From Arabidopsis thaliana (taxonomy: Eukaryota; Streptophyta; Magnoliopsida; Brassicales; Brassicaceae), in assembly GCF_000001735.4 (NCBI RefSeq), contig NC_003076.8, positions 26,787,835 to 26,851,834 on the forward strand: a stretch of DNA of 64,000 nt, in the 5' to 3' direction. Below the pieces are notes generated by a model. That model saw only the letters and a program-made list of their open reading frames with translations. It was not told the DNA's origin and did no database searches. How positions within the stretch are numbered: position 1 is the stretch's first letter; every line of letters begins with the position of its first letter. A program made the position numbers and the translations under genes. This document shows positions 11,171-23,153 of this stretch, one piece after another.

Positions 11171-12016
11171 CGTTTTACCTTTTTCTTAATCAGTGAGGTT
11201 TTGGGTTACGTGAGGTTTTCAAATGAGTACATATATTGAAAGCACTAATTAAAAAAAGACCAAGATCCAAGAAACAAGTTACATCACACTTTAATAATGT
11301 TTGTGACTCTGTGTGGCCTGAGTTGTTTTTCATTATTTGCTTTGTCATTTTGTGAAATTTCCACGTGTATAACAACAAACTTTAAGAATATGTTAGGAAA
11401 GTGAATAAAGAATCTCTATGATTGGTCGTATTTAGCATGACTTAATCTTTTTTTTTTGTTAAAGTATGACTATATCATTAACAAAAAAGAAGAAAAAATG
11501 ACTTTATCTTTCGTTGATGTAGACGTACGAGTAATAATGTATGTCAATAAATTTAACAATTATAAAGCAGTCTTTATTTAGTGTAGAATACGAACAGAGC
11601 GATACATGGATCATTATCAAAGTTTAAAGTTAAACTGGTGTTACCGACTTACCGTTACCATATATCTCAATACATGGATATATATTTCTTATAATATAAA
11701 TAGATAAGTGTGTGAAATTATTTTCTTAAAAAGATAAATAATCATAACTACAGTATTATAAATACACAAATTAAGAAATATGTAACGTGTTTAATCCTTG
11801 GTTTGATCAGAACTTTTAATTATCCGATGTGTATAAATTTTGAAGAAGGGCCTATAGTTTTGTTTCTTGATGGGCCAAATCAGGCCCAATAATGTCGTAC
11901 ATGGTTGTTCTTCATGTACCGGAGATTCGGCGGCGACGAAACCGTCCTCATTGCGCCGCCGCAACTACCCGACAAACAACTAGCTTTCGTATTACTTCCT
12001 TGTATCTGATTTGATA
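11171..12016. promoter_or_regulatory. Divergent promoter region of EPS1 (-) and the OTU gene (+)
   Basis: TGGGCC and GGCCCA site II elements occur at 11872-11890, about 130 bases before the OTU ATG, typical of housekeeping plant promoters. The EPS1 side is AT-rich, with a poly-T run at 11450-11458. No ORF of substance. Confidence 0.5.
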
Positions 12017-13929
12017 ATGGCGAAAACTAAACAACAGAAATCTAAGCCTAAGAAACAACCGCATCAGGTTTTCTTCATGATTCTCAACTTCAATATATGA
12101 TTTTTGTATTCCCAAATCAGTCTGATTCGATTAGTATTGGCCTGTTTTGCTCTGTGGAAAATATTGTAATTTGTTTGTGTGGTTGATTTGAAAAAGAAGC
12201 AAGGAAAGGATTGTGATCTCTCTCAATTTCGTGCTCAGCTTGACGCTTTAGGGCTTAAGATTATCCAAGTGACTGCTGACGGTAATTGTTTCTTCAGGTA
12301 TGTCTTTTGCTTTGATCATCGAATTCGATTTGTTTTTTGAAGAACAAAGCAATCGTGTTAGATTGAATAGTGATTCTCTTTCACAGAGCAATTGCTGATC
12401 AATTAGAAGGCAATGAGGATGAACACAACAAGTACCGTAACATGATTGTACTTTATATAGTGGTAAGTGGCAGCCATTACTTAGTGATATTTGGAAACTG
12501 TCTCTCTATATGTATATACAATACTTGATGGCTTTTGACAGAAAAATCGTGAAATGTTCGAGCCTTTTATCGAAGATGATGTTCCTTTTGAGGATTACTG
12601 TAAAACCATGGACGATGATGGAACTTGGGCTGGGAATATGGAATTACAAGCAGCTTCTCTTGTCACTCGCAGTAATATATGTATTCACAGGGTAATAATA
12701 ACAATGCCTCTTCTCATCATCTGCTTCGTTTTTATCGATACGTTTGTTTGAGCAGTGGTATCTTTATGTTGCAGAACATGTCACCGCGTTGGTATATACG
12801 CAACTTTGAAGATACGCGAACCCGCATGATCCATCTGTAAGTATACTTGGTTCTGTTAATGATTCTTTTATCGGTTTGAATTTGCTTTTACTTTAATAGT
12901 TTCTCTTTCAGGTCTTACCATGATGGGGAACACTACAACAGTGTGCGTTCCAAGGAAGATGCTTGTGGAGGACCAGCCAGGCCTGTTGTAATAGAGGTTT
13001 TACTTCAAACTTTAGCTCTGTGTTTATCTGTAATATACATAAATTGTCTGTTTTTCTGTCCTAATAAATTCCAGTTGTGTGGAAGGCTGATGCTAAAGTT
13101 TCAGCAGCATCTAAACAAGCGAAAGCTACAGAGAGCAAGTCCAAAAATAAAGCTGATAAGTGTCATGTGAATGCTGGAGCTATCAAAGTTGTCATGTCTG
13201 GTAGTTGTTGTGACAATACTGAGAAAGCTGAACAGGTGATAATGCGATGCTTGGTTAATGTTTGAGAGAATATCATGATCATTAGTCCTCTCTTATCTTT
13301 AGGTTCTATTACAAGTTAATGGTGATGTGGATGCTGCTATAGAATTCCTGATAGCAGACCAAGGAATGGAGTCTTTGACTGAAAATGATACAGAAACCGC
13401 CTCTGCATCAGATACCATCAACCCAAAGCATGCAAGTGATAGTCCAATGGAAAACACCGAGCAAGCCAGAGAAGAATTGATAGAGGAGGAATCAGCTAGC
13501 GGCAATAACAGTGAAACAGTCCAAGCCAAGTGCACTACACAGACCGATGATAAGGTTTGTTGGCTCGCTTAAACCATGAGATAGCTTATTTCCTTATGAT
13601 TGCATTAAAATATGATCCGAATATAAAAGGATTTCTGTGAAAACTGCAGAAGATCCCAAGGAATAAAACATGTCCATGTGGTTCAAAGAAGAAATACAAG
13701 TCCTGCTGTGGAACAGCAACTGGGAGATCCTCTGTAAAACTGTTAGTGTAAGTTTCTTAAAACGGTTCTGCAAAACACTCAAAGCAGAACTTAACTAAAG
13801 ATGAGTGTTTCTTGATTAATTTGCAGGAGCCAAACAATGGAGTCGAAGAAGGGGAGAAAGAATTTGAGAAGAGGAACATCGAATGAAGTTGAAGCAAATG
13901 CACCAGATGTTGGTGCTCTTTGTATATAA
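12017..13929 (+). CDS. OTU-family cysteine deubiquitinase with C-terminal SEC-C zinc motif
   Basis: Ten exons: 12017-12067, 12197-12297, 12387-12462, 12542-12691, 12775-12836, 12912-12996, 13086-13235, 13303-13554, 13650-13747, 13827-13929; about 375 residues. A Lys-rich start (MAKTKQQKSKPKK) precedes the OTU domain. Asp45 and Cys48 lie in ADGNCFFRA, and His154 in YHDGEHYNSV is the partner His. A UBA-like segment follows (AEQVLLQVNGDVDAAIEFL), and near the C-terminus a SEC-C motif CPCGSKKKYKSCCG. OTU proteases cleave ubiquitin chains; SEC-C binds zinc. Uncertain points: exon 2 has a NAGNAG acceptor (12196 or 12199), the exon 6 donor may be 9 bases earlier, and the exon 7 acceptor at 13085 is set by frame. 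Remembered as AT5G67170. Confidence 0.88.
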
Positions 13930-14284
13930 TTAAGTCTCACTCACTCAAGGTGATCACGTTTTCACTCCATTTATTCACACCAAACTCTTTTATCTGTTTA
14001 GCAAGAACAGTAATTGGTTACTAAATCCGTTTGGTTATCTCTCTATTTCAGGCGAAGACATAAATTTAGTATGAACTTGGAGTTAGGATCACTCGCGAGT
14101 ATACCTTTTTTGTTGTCTGATTAAATTAACAGAAAGAAAAAAACTTGTTATACCGTACTCAAGAACATATATGTATTACAGAGCCCAAAAATAGCTCGAG
14201 AATAACTCAAATTCATTAAAGCATAACTTGGTTAACACTAGCTCAGATGATGATTGTGATGATAGTGATGATGATGATGATGAA
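13930..14284. other. Convergent 3' region of the OTU gene and TOE3
   Basis: Both 3' UTRs meet here. A (GAT) run at 14245-14282 borders the TOE3 stop. No coding signal. Confidence 0.5.
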
Positions 14285-16100
14285 TCAGGGACGAGAGAAG
14301 TGGAAGGTGCGAGGAATGCGGTAAGGGGAAGGTTGAGGAGAGAATCCTGATGATGCTGCCATTCCCACCACTCGATTTCCTCCACCGTCCGATTGCTGCT
14401 TTTCCGATCTGACAGTCGTCGTCATCATTGCTAGCGATAGATCGCTCCCTAATAATCTCTCCTCATCTCTAATCCTACTTCTTATGCTTGCAATCTTTAA
14501 AATTATCATACATATGAATTATATCACCAATTTAATTATTTTCCGACAAAAACAATATACATACACAAACATGAACACTTACATCAGACTTGAGTCTAAA
14601 CTCTTCAGATGATGATTCTCCTAGACTTAGACCAAGATTATGACCGTTCCTCGTCGTCTCTGTTGATTTTTACAATAGAATCTGGTGACTGGAGTAAATT
14701 TTAAGACAAAAAAAAAAAGTAAAAATAAATTTACCTGAGCTAAGATCTTCTTCTTCCTCGTATACTTTAGGGTCAAAATTGGTAACAGCGTCTTTCCCAT
14801 TACACTTTATTGCCGCTTTATCATAAGCTCTATATTCAAATTTCAGTTTTTTCATATTTCGTACCAGGAAAAAAGTAAATATTTTTTTTGGTGATGAGAC
14901 AGTGAATAATGAAGAAGTACCTAGCAGCTTCAATCTCGGTATCAAAGAGACCCAAATAAACGTACCTGAAAAGATAGCAAACAAAAAAAGCAAACAGGAC
15001 ACTTCAAATTAATAAGAAACAGACTGGAAATTTAATATTTGCACCAAAAACTATGAAGAAATTAATACTTTTTGTTGAGGAATTGACCCAAACGTGACTC
15101 CCATCTTCCACATTTGTGCAAAGTAACACCTCTGTATTTAGAACTGCCTCTTGGAAACCCAGTGCTTTGCCTTCTAAGTACATGCATAAACTCTTCCTTT
15201 GTCAAATTTCCCATCTGCAAAAAAAAAAAACCAATATTTCATTGTGTTTTCTTCTGAGTAGTAAGTAATTAAATTACTAGTATAACCTAAAGTAGATATA
15301 TCCATAAAAGACTTATATAGAACCTGTTTCAAATCGTCAAGGTAGTCTTCAATGTCGAAATTAATATCTGCATCTACACCTCTGAATTTAATCGCCGCTC
15401 GATCATAGGCTCTGTCTCAAATATTTATTGACCCATATTATAGCCAATAACAAAATAATGAACAAAAAATGATACTAGTATAGTAATGCGTTAGCTAGGT
15501 TCGAAAATATACCGAGCAGCAGCATGTGCAGTGTCAAATCCACCTGCATATATATGTAACAACAATTAGAAGGAAACAAAACCCTTTGTTTTGTCAAATA
15601 AATCGAAGACACAAAAGTTAAATCGTAATTTTTATGTATATGAACCATACCTAAGTACACTTGCTTCCCACAGTCCCTGCATAATATTCCAAAACATTTT
15701 ATGAAAATAATTGAAATGATAACACTACATATGGTTTTAAAAGGTATTATGTGATTTACCAAATATGTGACTCCCATCTTCCGGTTCGTCGGTAAAACGT
15801 AACTCCTCGATACTGAGAGCTACGTGAGCGAGGACCACGTCGGCTCTTCTTTATCGGCGGTGATATCTCCGGCTCTTCTGGTCGACCCGATCCGCTTGGA
15901 TCCGACTTACCGACACTATTGAAACCGGACCAACGAACTCCCGGTTCCATGCTTTGAGCCGGAAAGAAATTCCTGGTCACCGGAAGCACAAACGGTAGCC
16001 ACGTTGCAGATTGACTCATCCCGTTTGACACGTGTCCGACCGGATTCCCTCTACTGTCGGATTCTTCGTGATGATCGGGTGAGTCGTTAAGGTTCCACAT
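14285..16100 (-). CDS. TOE3: TOE3, euAP2-type transcription factor with two AP2 domains
   Basis: Nine minus-strand exons: 15760-16100, 15651-15676, 15513-15543, 15324-15411, 15069-15214, 14921-14965, 14735-14829, 14583-14659, 14285-14494; 352 residues. A basic nuclear signal lies at 84-95 ([12 protein letters not shown]). AP2 domain 1 starts at [19 protein letters not shown] (96) and domain 2 at [17 protein letters not shown] (188); both contain the AARAYDxAAIK helix. A LGLSLG motif near residue 267 resembles an EAR repression motif. The 26- and 31-base exons are the microexons typical of AP2 genes. The last exon carries a miR172 site encoding AASSGF. The family represses flowering and is cleared by miR172 with age. 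Converges on the OTU gene. Remembered as AT5G67180. Confidence 0.95.
14341..14361 (-). promoter_or_regulatory. miR172 target site in TOE3 mRNA
   Basis: The minus strand here reads TGGCAGCATCATCAGGATTC followed by T, the 21-nt site conserved in AP2/TOE genes and complementary to miR172. It lies in the last coding exon, downstream of both AP2 domains, as in other family members. Action by cleavage and translational repression is established for the family. Confidence 0.9.
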
Positions 16101-17834
16101 TATTTGTTGTTCCTTTGTGTAAAGTAAAGAGGAAAAAAAATAAGAAACTTGGGAGAGAAATAAGAGAGAAGAAGAAAACTCAGATGAGAATAACCATCAA
16201 AGCAAATAAAGGTAGGTTCTAAATAAATAACTAAATTATTTAATAGAATAAATATCTGACTCTATTCAAGTATTCATCATTAGAGAGGTGCAGGATTTTT
16301 TTTTATCAATGAAAGGAGTCAAAGGAAAAAAAAATATTTATGAAGAAATTCATTTTGAAAATTGATTCTTTCCCAATACAAGTGTATTAGACTGTCTCCT
16401 AGTTTTTGGTCTCCTGAGTATTGACATCACATTTTTCTTTTATATAAAAAGGGCAAGTAAATTCAGAAATTCAAAAGTTTGCTGAAATTATTATGGACTA
16501 AAATGTAGGATGTAGATGGGAGTATCTTTATTTTTTATTTATTGTCCTATTTAATTTCTCCTACTCCAACTACTCACAATTTATCATTTTAGGACTATAA
16601 TTTATATCTTTCTTTCTTCTCCGAAAACAAATTGGGACATCAATTCAGCAGCATATGATTATTTTCAACATCAACAACATAATCATGTTGTTATCTACAA
16701 ACAAAATTTTATGTTTGTTTAGTGGAGCGAAACTTTTTTAAAAATGTAATTCCCTGTATATTTGTTGAATATAGAAAATTACAAATGTGTAAAAACAAAA
16801 ACAAAAAACAGGATGAACAAATCCGTGTAAAAGAGTTTCGTAGGAGAAGAAAAGGAAACGGAAATAATGTGATGGGAAAAGAAAAAAAACGAAGTAATAC
16901 CTAAAATGCCCCTATCCAAGAGTACGGGAAACAGCTTTTTCTCTCTTTCCATTGCTTTGATTACACCTTCACTCTCTTGTTATACGCGCGTGTACTCACT
17001 CTCCCTTCACATTTTGATTTTTAATCATTGTTTTCACATTTACTTAAGGTATTTACATCAACTCAGAAAGAATAATCATCCTGTCTCTCCATTTTTTATT
17101 ATGTTCATATACATCGACATTTTATTTAAAAAATTAAGAAAATTAGAAAGAAAAAAAATAGATGAATTTGAAAATGTATTCGACATATAACCTTTTTGAG
17201 ATTTCTCGCATATGGGATTTTTATTAACGTCTCTACTGTTTCTTAAAAATTCCCCCATATCGTTAAAGTAATGTTTTATTTGAAATCAGCAATGAAAAAT
17301 TATTGCAACAGTTGGTTATCGTTTATAAAAAGATAATCATAACTCTGGTTAATCATTCATCATGCAAGTATGCAACTATTGTTTTACTTTACTTTTTTTA
17401 TAATGATGTTAACAGAATCTTGATACTGATATAGTTATACTTATTTTTTTTGTAGTGGATCATTTTCTTTTCAGAATCGTACTTATACTTGCATGTTTCT
17501 CTTGAGACAAGTTCAAGTTTAATTAGTAGCGTCTGCTGACCCAAAAAAAAAAAGAACGAATAAAATTGTCTATATTGACACACAGAATTTTTTGTATTTA
17601 AAAAATTTCAAAACGCATATTTCTAAATACGTGTTTAGTAGTTACTAAAGCAAAGAATAGGTGTGGGTAAAAGGAGATCCAAAGCGTGAAAGAATAATAT
17701 TACAAGTGGGGGAGGAAAAAGCCAAACCTTCCCCTAATGGAACTATGACGATGCTTTGATGCTCTCTGTTTCTTTCCCTAAGTAGTAATTACAAAAACTC
17801 CCTCTCCCTCTTTCTCTCTACGCATATATCGACT

Positions 17835-17892
17835 CCCATAATGGCAATCTTAGCCCCACATTTCCCATAATGGCAATCTTAGCCCCACATTT
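17835..17892. repeat. Perfect 29-base direct tandem duplication
   Basis: Bases 17835-17863 (starting cccataatggcaatcttagc) are repeated without mismatch at 17864-17892. Identity of the two copies points to a recent event. Confidence 0.95.
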
Positions 17893-18668
17893 GTCTCGCT
17901 AACAAATCATATCGGATGGCGTTTTTCTTTTTGATTGTAGATAGCTTTTTTCCCCTATCATGGAATCCAACCAATTTGAAGATGCCACAAGAAGATATAT
18001 TGTTACCAAAGTATTAATCAGTGATTAGCATGCATGTACCATATATTTTTATTCAATAGCGAATCTATAGAAATCAAATCTAGGATATATGTGTATGTTC
18101 AGTATTTATGATGGATTATTGGTTTTAGAATTCATATATTTTATACTTCTTCACATATATTATCAAAATCCAATTTCAAACTTCGAAAGACTCACATTTT
18201 AACAAAAGTAACACGCGTAATAATGTGAATAACGACGTTTTCAAATAGGTTTGTGCTTGTCCACATCTTATTCAACCTTATCATGATCTATAATCCAGTT
18301 TCTGACTAAACAACGTAATTACTATTTAAATGAATTAAACTAATCTGGTTTAAAGACTGTTTAAAATTAAGTACATGATAAACGTGGGCTGTATGAAACT
18401 TTTGACTAGTGAATATAATTAGGAATGCGTACAAACTTTAAAATATTGAGAGACACATAACACCAAAAGTGTGTCGGCACAATCATCTCAAACTAGAAAA
18501 TCTTATTATTATTACTGATGTTTTGTAAAAAAAAATAAAAATACGATGACAGCTTGGAAACATCGGACGGTCGATAAAATCATCCTCGTACTGTCGGTGA
18601 ATCTAGACAGTTGAAATTATGGGCTCCACTTTTCATTAAGATCACGGAAGCTTGATCTCTCCACAACT

Positions 18669-18683
18669 CACGTGACTCACGTG
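18669..18683. promoter_or_regulatory. Pair of G-boxes (CACGTG) 9 bases apart
   Basis: TCACGTGACTCACGTGA contains two CACGTG cores at 18669-18674 and 18678-18683, a direct repeat. It is about 2.6 kb upstream of the TOE3 ATG, so assignment to that gene is uncertain. Recognised by bZIP/bHLH factors as a class. Confidence 0.4.
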
Positions 18684-21300
18684 AATAAAAACATGCTACG
18701 TATCTACCTCTTTCAAATTTACAAGTACTAACACAGCCACTGTTCGAATCATCATAATGTCTTTTTTATATCACTGTAGTTGATAGTTGTGTATATATGT
18801 ATACAGTATACTTGCATAATTCTCCGAGCAAGATTATAAGATTTAACAAATTTCGTTTCAAATAATTTTCAACCATAAATATTTTAATAATCTCCTTAAT
18901 CGCTGAAATAAATAAAATACGACTCCGGGCATCGTCATCTGACTAGAAGCTATGATTCGGAGCTAGTAGTTGTAAAAAACTTTTTTTGTCTCGAATTGGA
19001 ATTCAAGAAACTGATGGGTGCACTAAAGCCGATATATTTATATTCTTATTCGAGAAACTTTCTATAAATAAACTGTTTTTTTATATATTCGACCAATGCA
19101 TCCAACTCGATTTCCAAGTAGTACATACCACAATGGTATAAGGCATCGCACTAGAATTCGACAAATAAGAAAAAGATAAATCAGACTTGTACAATATCGA
19201 TAGGGGCATATGAATATATTTTGAATTTTTGTTTTCATTTTTTGAAATCTTTTATTACAATTTACAAAGTCATCTTTTTACTTTTTCAGTTATTGCAATT
19301 GCACGATGCCTCACCTTCATTTTGTTGTCCCAAGTTCCTCCCAGCTATACAAAATTACAATGTCTCATGGGCCGCCAAAATGGGCTTACCAAATGAGATG
19401 AGCCTTTAATTAGTGGAACCAAAATTGACGCACTTATGGTGTTACTTCAAGTTCAAGCAGTAGTTTCGGCCTTTTTGAAAAAGGCCCATTTATTGTGCTT
19501 GCTGTTACTTACGTCAACGTGAACGTATAAGTGCCATAATATTATGATTTTGATTAATTCAAATATATTATTGTTTTTTTTTTGTGAAAATGTAAATTGT
19601 TATTTGTTTCTCGATAAAATCAAACCATAAGTACAAGATGTTGATTAATTTATAAATATAGTTCCCTGATCAAGTACTTAATTGGATAGCAAGCTAATTA
19701 GGCCATTACTACCATGCAAATGGTTTCAAATGTCTAACAATTTTTAAGATAACTCCATCGAGATAATGACAACGGGAAACAAGGATCAGACAGGAGGTTT
19801 GGGGAAGATGGGGACTTGGGTCAATGATTTTAAATTGATCAATCGAACCGTGTATATTGAATTGGCTTTTTGGTCAGATTCGTGATTAGGGTTCAATTCT
19901 AGTACTTTACCGGATTTCATTTTGAAATTTTATTTATTTTTATTAATAGTCTAAAAGAATGCTATCACTTATTTAAAATAAATAAATAAAATTATAAATT
20001 TGGTTCCGCTCGTGAAAAAAAAAAGAAAAAGAAGTTTGGTAACAGAAGAAAAAGTGAAGGCCGATCAAATATCAAATCAAAGCTCCACCTTTGCCAATCT
20101 CGTCTTGGACTTATTCACCTGTACTCTTTCTTATTTTGGTATCTTTGCATTTTTCTTTCCTTTTTCATGATAGCAAAGATTAAAAACACTAAAAATAACT
20201 AATATAATCCACGGCTGAGAATAATGATATTTTTTATTTTGCTTTCCCCCATTAATAATTAAAAAAAAAAAAGCCTTTGCATAACTATCACAAGAAAATG
20301 GAGAAATGCGCCGACAACAAAATAAAAAATGGAGAAATACAGTAAATGTATATATATACACAACTTAATTTCCCTTGGTCCCTGTCACATATAAATAGAT
20401 AAATATAAAACGCATGGTGAAGGAAACTTTCAAGCTCCGATATAAATAAATATACGTAATAAAAAACACATCTCAAAATAAAAGCAACAATAATTAATTT
20501 GTAATAATAGAACTGAAAAAGATGGAGCATATAAAATCTAAATGGTACCCACAGAACAAATGGAAATGGAGCAGAAGACAAAAACAAAACACCCCCAAGT
20601 CCCCCCCGACGACTCAAAATCTTATCCATATTATTATACATTACTGTGGAGTATATGAACTTTATGAATTAGGAGAAAAACTAAATGGACGTAGTTAATA
20701 GAGATATACAATGCCAAGTTGCTTTTATATAGTATGCATGTAGGTCATCCTTTGTCCCATTATTATTCAACTTGATATCCCATCCCTTCGATTTAATCTC
20801 CCTAACAATCCCCTAATTATAAATTGTTTTGAATAAACATCATAAAAACTGTTCCTCTTCCTTAAGGATCTTTTTCTAACTCAGTTATATACTTATATAA
20901 GATTTCCTAAAAATAAAGGGGAATTTTTGTTTATTTAAACTTGTGTTAATTATGGGAACAAGTGATTTTTTAGTGTATTTTGGGTATTCCTCTTTAAACA
21001 CTAACTAAAGTAAAGTAAAGAAGACAAGTTAATGATAAGAAATAGGGCGAATTTTCCATTAATGAGTATTAATGAGTAGAGTAATATACATTTTGCATTC
21101 TTTAAGCAATAGCCTAAAATTCCATAAACCGCAAAACTCGCAAGAAAGGAAAAAAACAAAACAAAAATTAATAACTAAAAAGCCCTAAATTTTCAGATAA
21201 TGAAAAAAAAAAAAAAAAAAATCATAAACGGCGCTAATGATTCGTAGAAGCAAGCCGTTGGCGTACGTTAGCAACAGCCACCGCTCCAAACTATATATTT

Positions 21301-21855
21301 TTAATGTTTGCTTTCCCATTCTTCATCGGAGCTTTCCGGGTCGGGTAATTTATTCAAGTCAACCCGATCCAATAACCGGCCGCCACTCCTCAATCTCTTG
21401 TCATCCTCATCTTCTTCTTCTTCTTCTCGTTCACCGTTTTGATAATTCCGATGAAAATTCTTATTATCCACATCACTATCTCGATTCTGACCAAAAACAC
21501 GGTGGCGGTTATTTTGCACCGCCGTGCCCAAAGCATCAACCTGAGCACCGACCTCCGTGGCTTTCTTCCTGATGGTCGCAGCCGACATATCCTCGTCGGA
21601 GAATTTCTCCCCAGGAAGAAGCTCAGGGAAGTTAAGCCTCGCCGTAGGTCCTCTAAGATAGAAAACCGCCGTGTCGTAAGCTCGCGCCGCCGCCTCGGGA
21701 GTAGAGTAAGAGCCAAGCCATAACCTAGAGCGCTTGTTAGGCTCACGAATCTCCGCCACCCACTTTCCCCACTTCCTCATCCTAATTCCTTTGTAAGGTC
21801 TGTCTCTCTTCCTCGTACCGGGGACAGCCACGTCAGCAACTCCGCCGCCTTCCAT
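21301..21855 (-). CDS. DEAR2: DEAR2, DREB-type AP2/ERF factor with EAR motif
   Basis: Intronless, 184 residues from [11 protein letters not shown] single AP2/ERF domain spans about 20-78 ([19 protein letters not shown] ... [12 protein letters not shown]); the Val and Glu in WVAEIREP are the DREB-type DNA contact residues that favour DRE/CRT (CCGAC) sites. An acidic run follows ([11 protein letters not shown], 142-152). The EAR motif DLNKLP at 166-171 recruits co-repressors, so this is expected to be a nuclear repressor of DREB targets. The reading frame stays open upstream to 22014, but the extension is Ser/Leu-rich leader-like sequence, and the ATG at 21855 gives the usual family N-terminus. 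Remembered as AT5G67190. Confidence 0.93.
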   Translation of the reverse strand: MEGGGVADVAVPGTRKRDRPYKGIRMRKWGKWVAEIREPNKRSRLWLGSYSTPEAAARAYDTAVFYLRGPTARLNFPELLPGEKFSDEDMSAATIRKKATEVGAQVDALGTAVQNNRHRVFGQNRDSDVDNKNFHRNYQNGEREEEEEDEDDKRLRSGGRLLDRVDLNKLPDPESSDEEWESKH

Positions 21856-22831
21856 GGAGGATCTAAACCCTCGAAAGAGAAAGACTTTCGAGATGGGTTT
21901 TGAGAGAGAGAGAGAGGCAGAGAATAAATATGTCGGAGCAGGAAAGAGAAGGAGGGAGCTTGCAGGTGGTATTATGGTGATGGAAAGAGGAGAAAAATCC
22001 AAAATCACCGACAAGAGAAAAAAAAAAAGTAAAGAGAGGGAGAGAATTTAGGTTAGTTGGATTTAGAAGATAAACTTGTCATGCTTCTGTGGATTTCTTT
22101 TCCGACTTATAACAACATTTTCTTTTCCTTTTTAAAAATAAAAATCTGTTTCATTCGAAATTATCAGTTTCTACAAAAAAAGAAAGAAAAAGAAATATAT
22201 ATGTATATATATATTTATATATATTGGGGGGATGATGAAAGCTGTATGTTGTGTGATGATCATTTCTTATTTTTAATGGAACAGAAACCTTTTAAGAGGA
22301 TAGGCGGAAGAAGAGGTGGTGGAGATGACATGCGCATTCTTATTCTATTATTATTTTTATTTTTAAATAATCTATACATATATTCTACTATCCATATGTA
22401 TTATAGTACCCAAACCTCTGTGTGTTTCTATTTTTTAAATATTTTCTCTACGAATATATACTCCCTCGATATATTTTTCTATTTGTACATACCAAAATTA
22501 TTAGTAACCAAATTTTCTGATAAATTTATTCAAAAGATACCTGAACTCCTCTGTCCAGATAGACAAAGTAAGCTATAGATAGAGATTCAGTTATTATATA
22601 GTATATATCATTGCCCCCAAACTCTTCCAAGTTAATATCTAAAGACTAAAATCATATCATATGTAAATAAAAAGATTCATATTGCATGGTGAAAACTTTA
22701 CGAACAGTCTTTATCAAAAGTATAATAATAATAACTTTACAAATAGAGTCGTACATGGACAACGTTTTGGCTACTACAATTCTTATAGTAGCTAGATGAC
22801 TTATTAAAGGAAACGAAAAATGAATTCTATA

Positions 22832-22857
22832 GATATATATATATATATATATATATG
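22832..22857. repeat. (AT)n microsatellite
   Basis: About 13 uninterrupted AT units, likely length-polymorphic. Confidence 0.9.
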
Positions 22858-23121
22858 ATTTTTTTAATCTGTTACTTCAACATTTGAAATATACAATTTG
22901 ATTTTTTAGCATCATATAAAAACACAACGAATGGTTGTATGAAAAATTTAATAATATAGAATTATATATTCCTATGTTAGTTATCTTCATCCATGTCATG
23001 AGTTTTGTAAATGTATTTTTTTCTGTTACCTTTCTTTTGTACATTTTAATTTTAGAAACAGAAAATTATTTCATCGCTGTTATTTTAGAGTTTAGTTGAT
23101 GAATTATGGAATGAAATTTAA

Positions 23122-23122
23122 C

Positions 23123-23146
<24 letters not shown>
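23122..23146. repeat. (TA)n microsatellite followed by poly-T
   Basis: About 12 TA units and then a T-run. The same 17-base sequence, aatgaaatttaactata, flanks the tract on both sides, suggesting slippage or a small duplication. Confidence 0.85.

Positions 23147-23153
<7 letters not shown>

Larger units (their letters stand above)
16101..21300. other. 5.2-kb gene-poor intergenic region (TOE3 upstream, DEAR2 downstream)
   Basis: AT-rich with no supported gene. Landmarks: CT-rich tract 16955-17010; perfect 29-base tandem duplication 17835-17892; paired G-boxes 18669-18683; perfect inverted repeat 19468-19486 (GGCC T5 G A5 GGCC); poly-A run 21207-21221. Open frames here are short, use AT-rich codons and have no recognisable domain. 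It probably holds the TOE3 promoter at its left end. Confidence 0.6.

Noticed and set aside
22057..22578. 173-codon plus-strand frame upstream of DEAR2
   Set aside because: Phe/Tyr/Ile-rich translation of AT repeats, no domain, no promoter logic.
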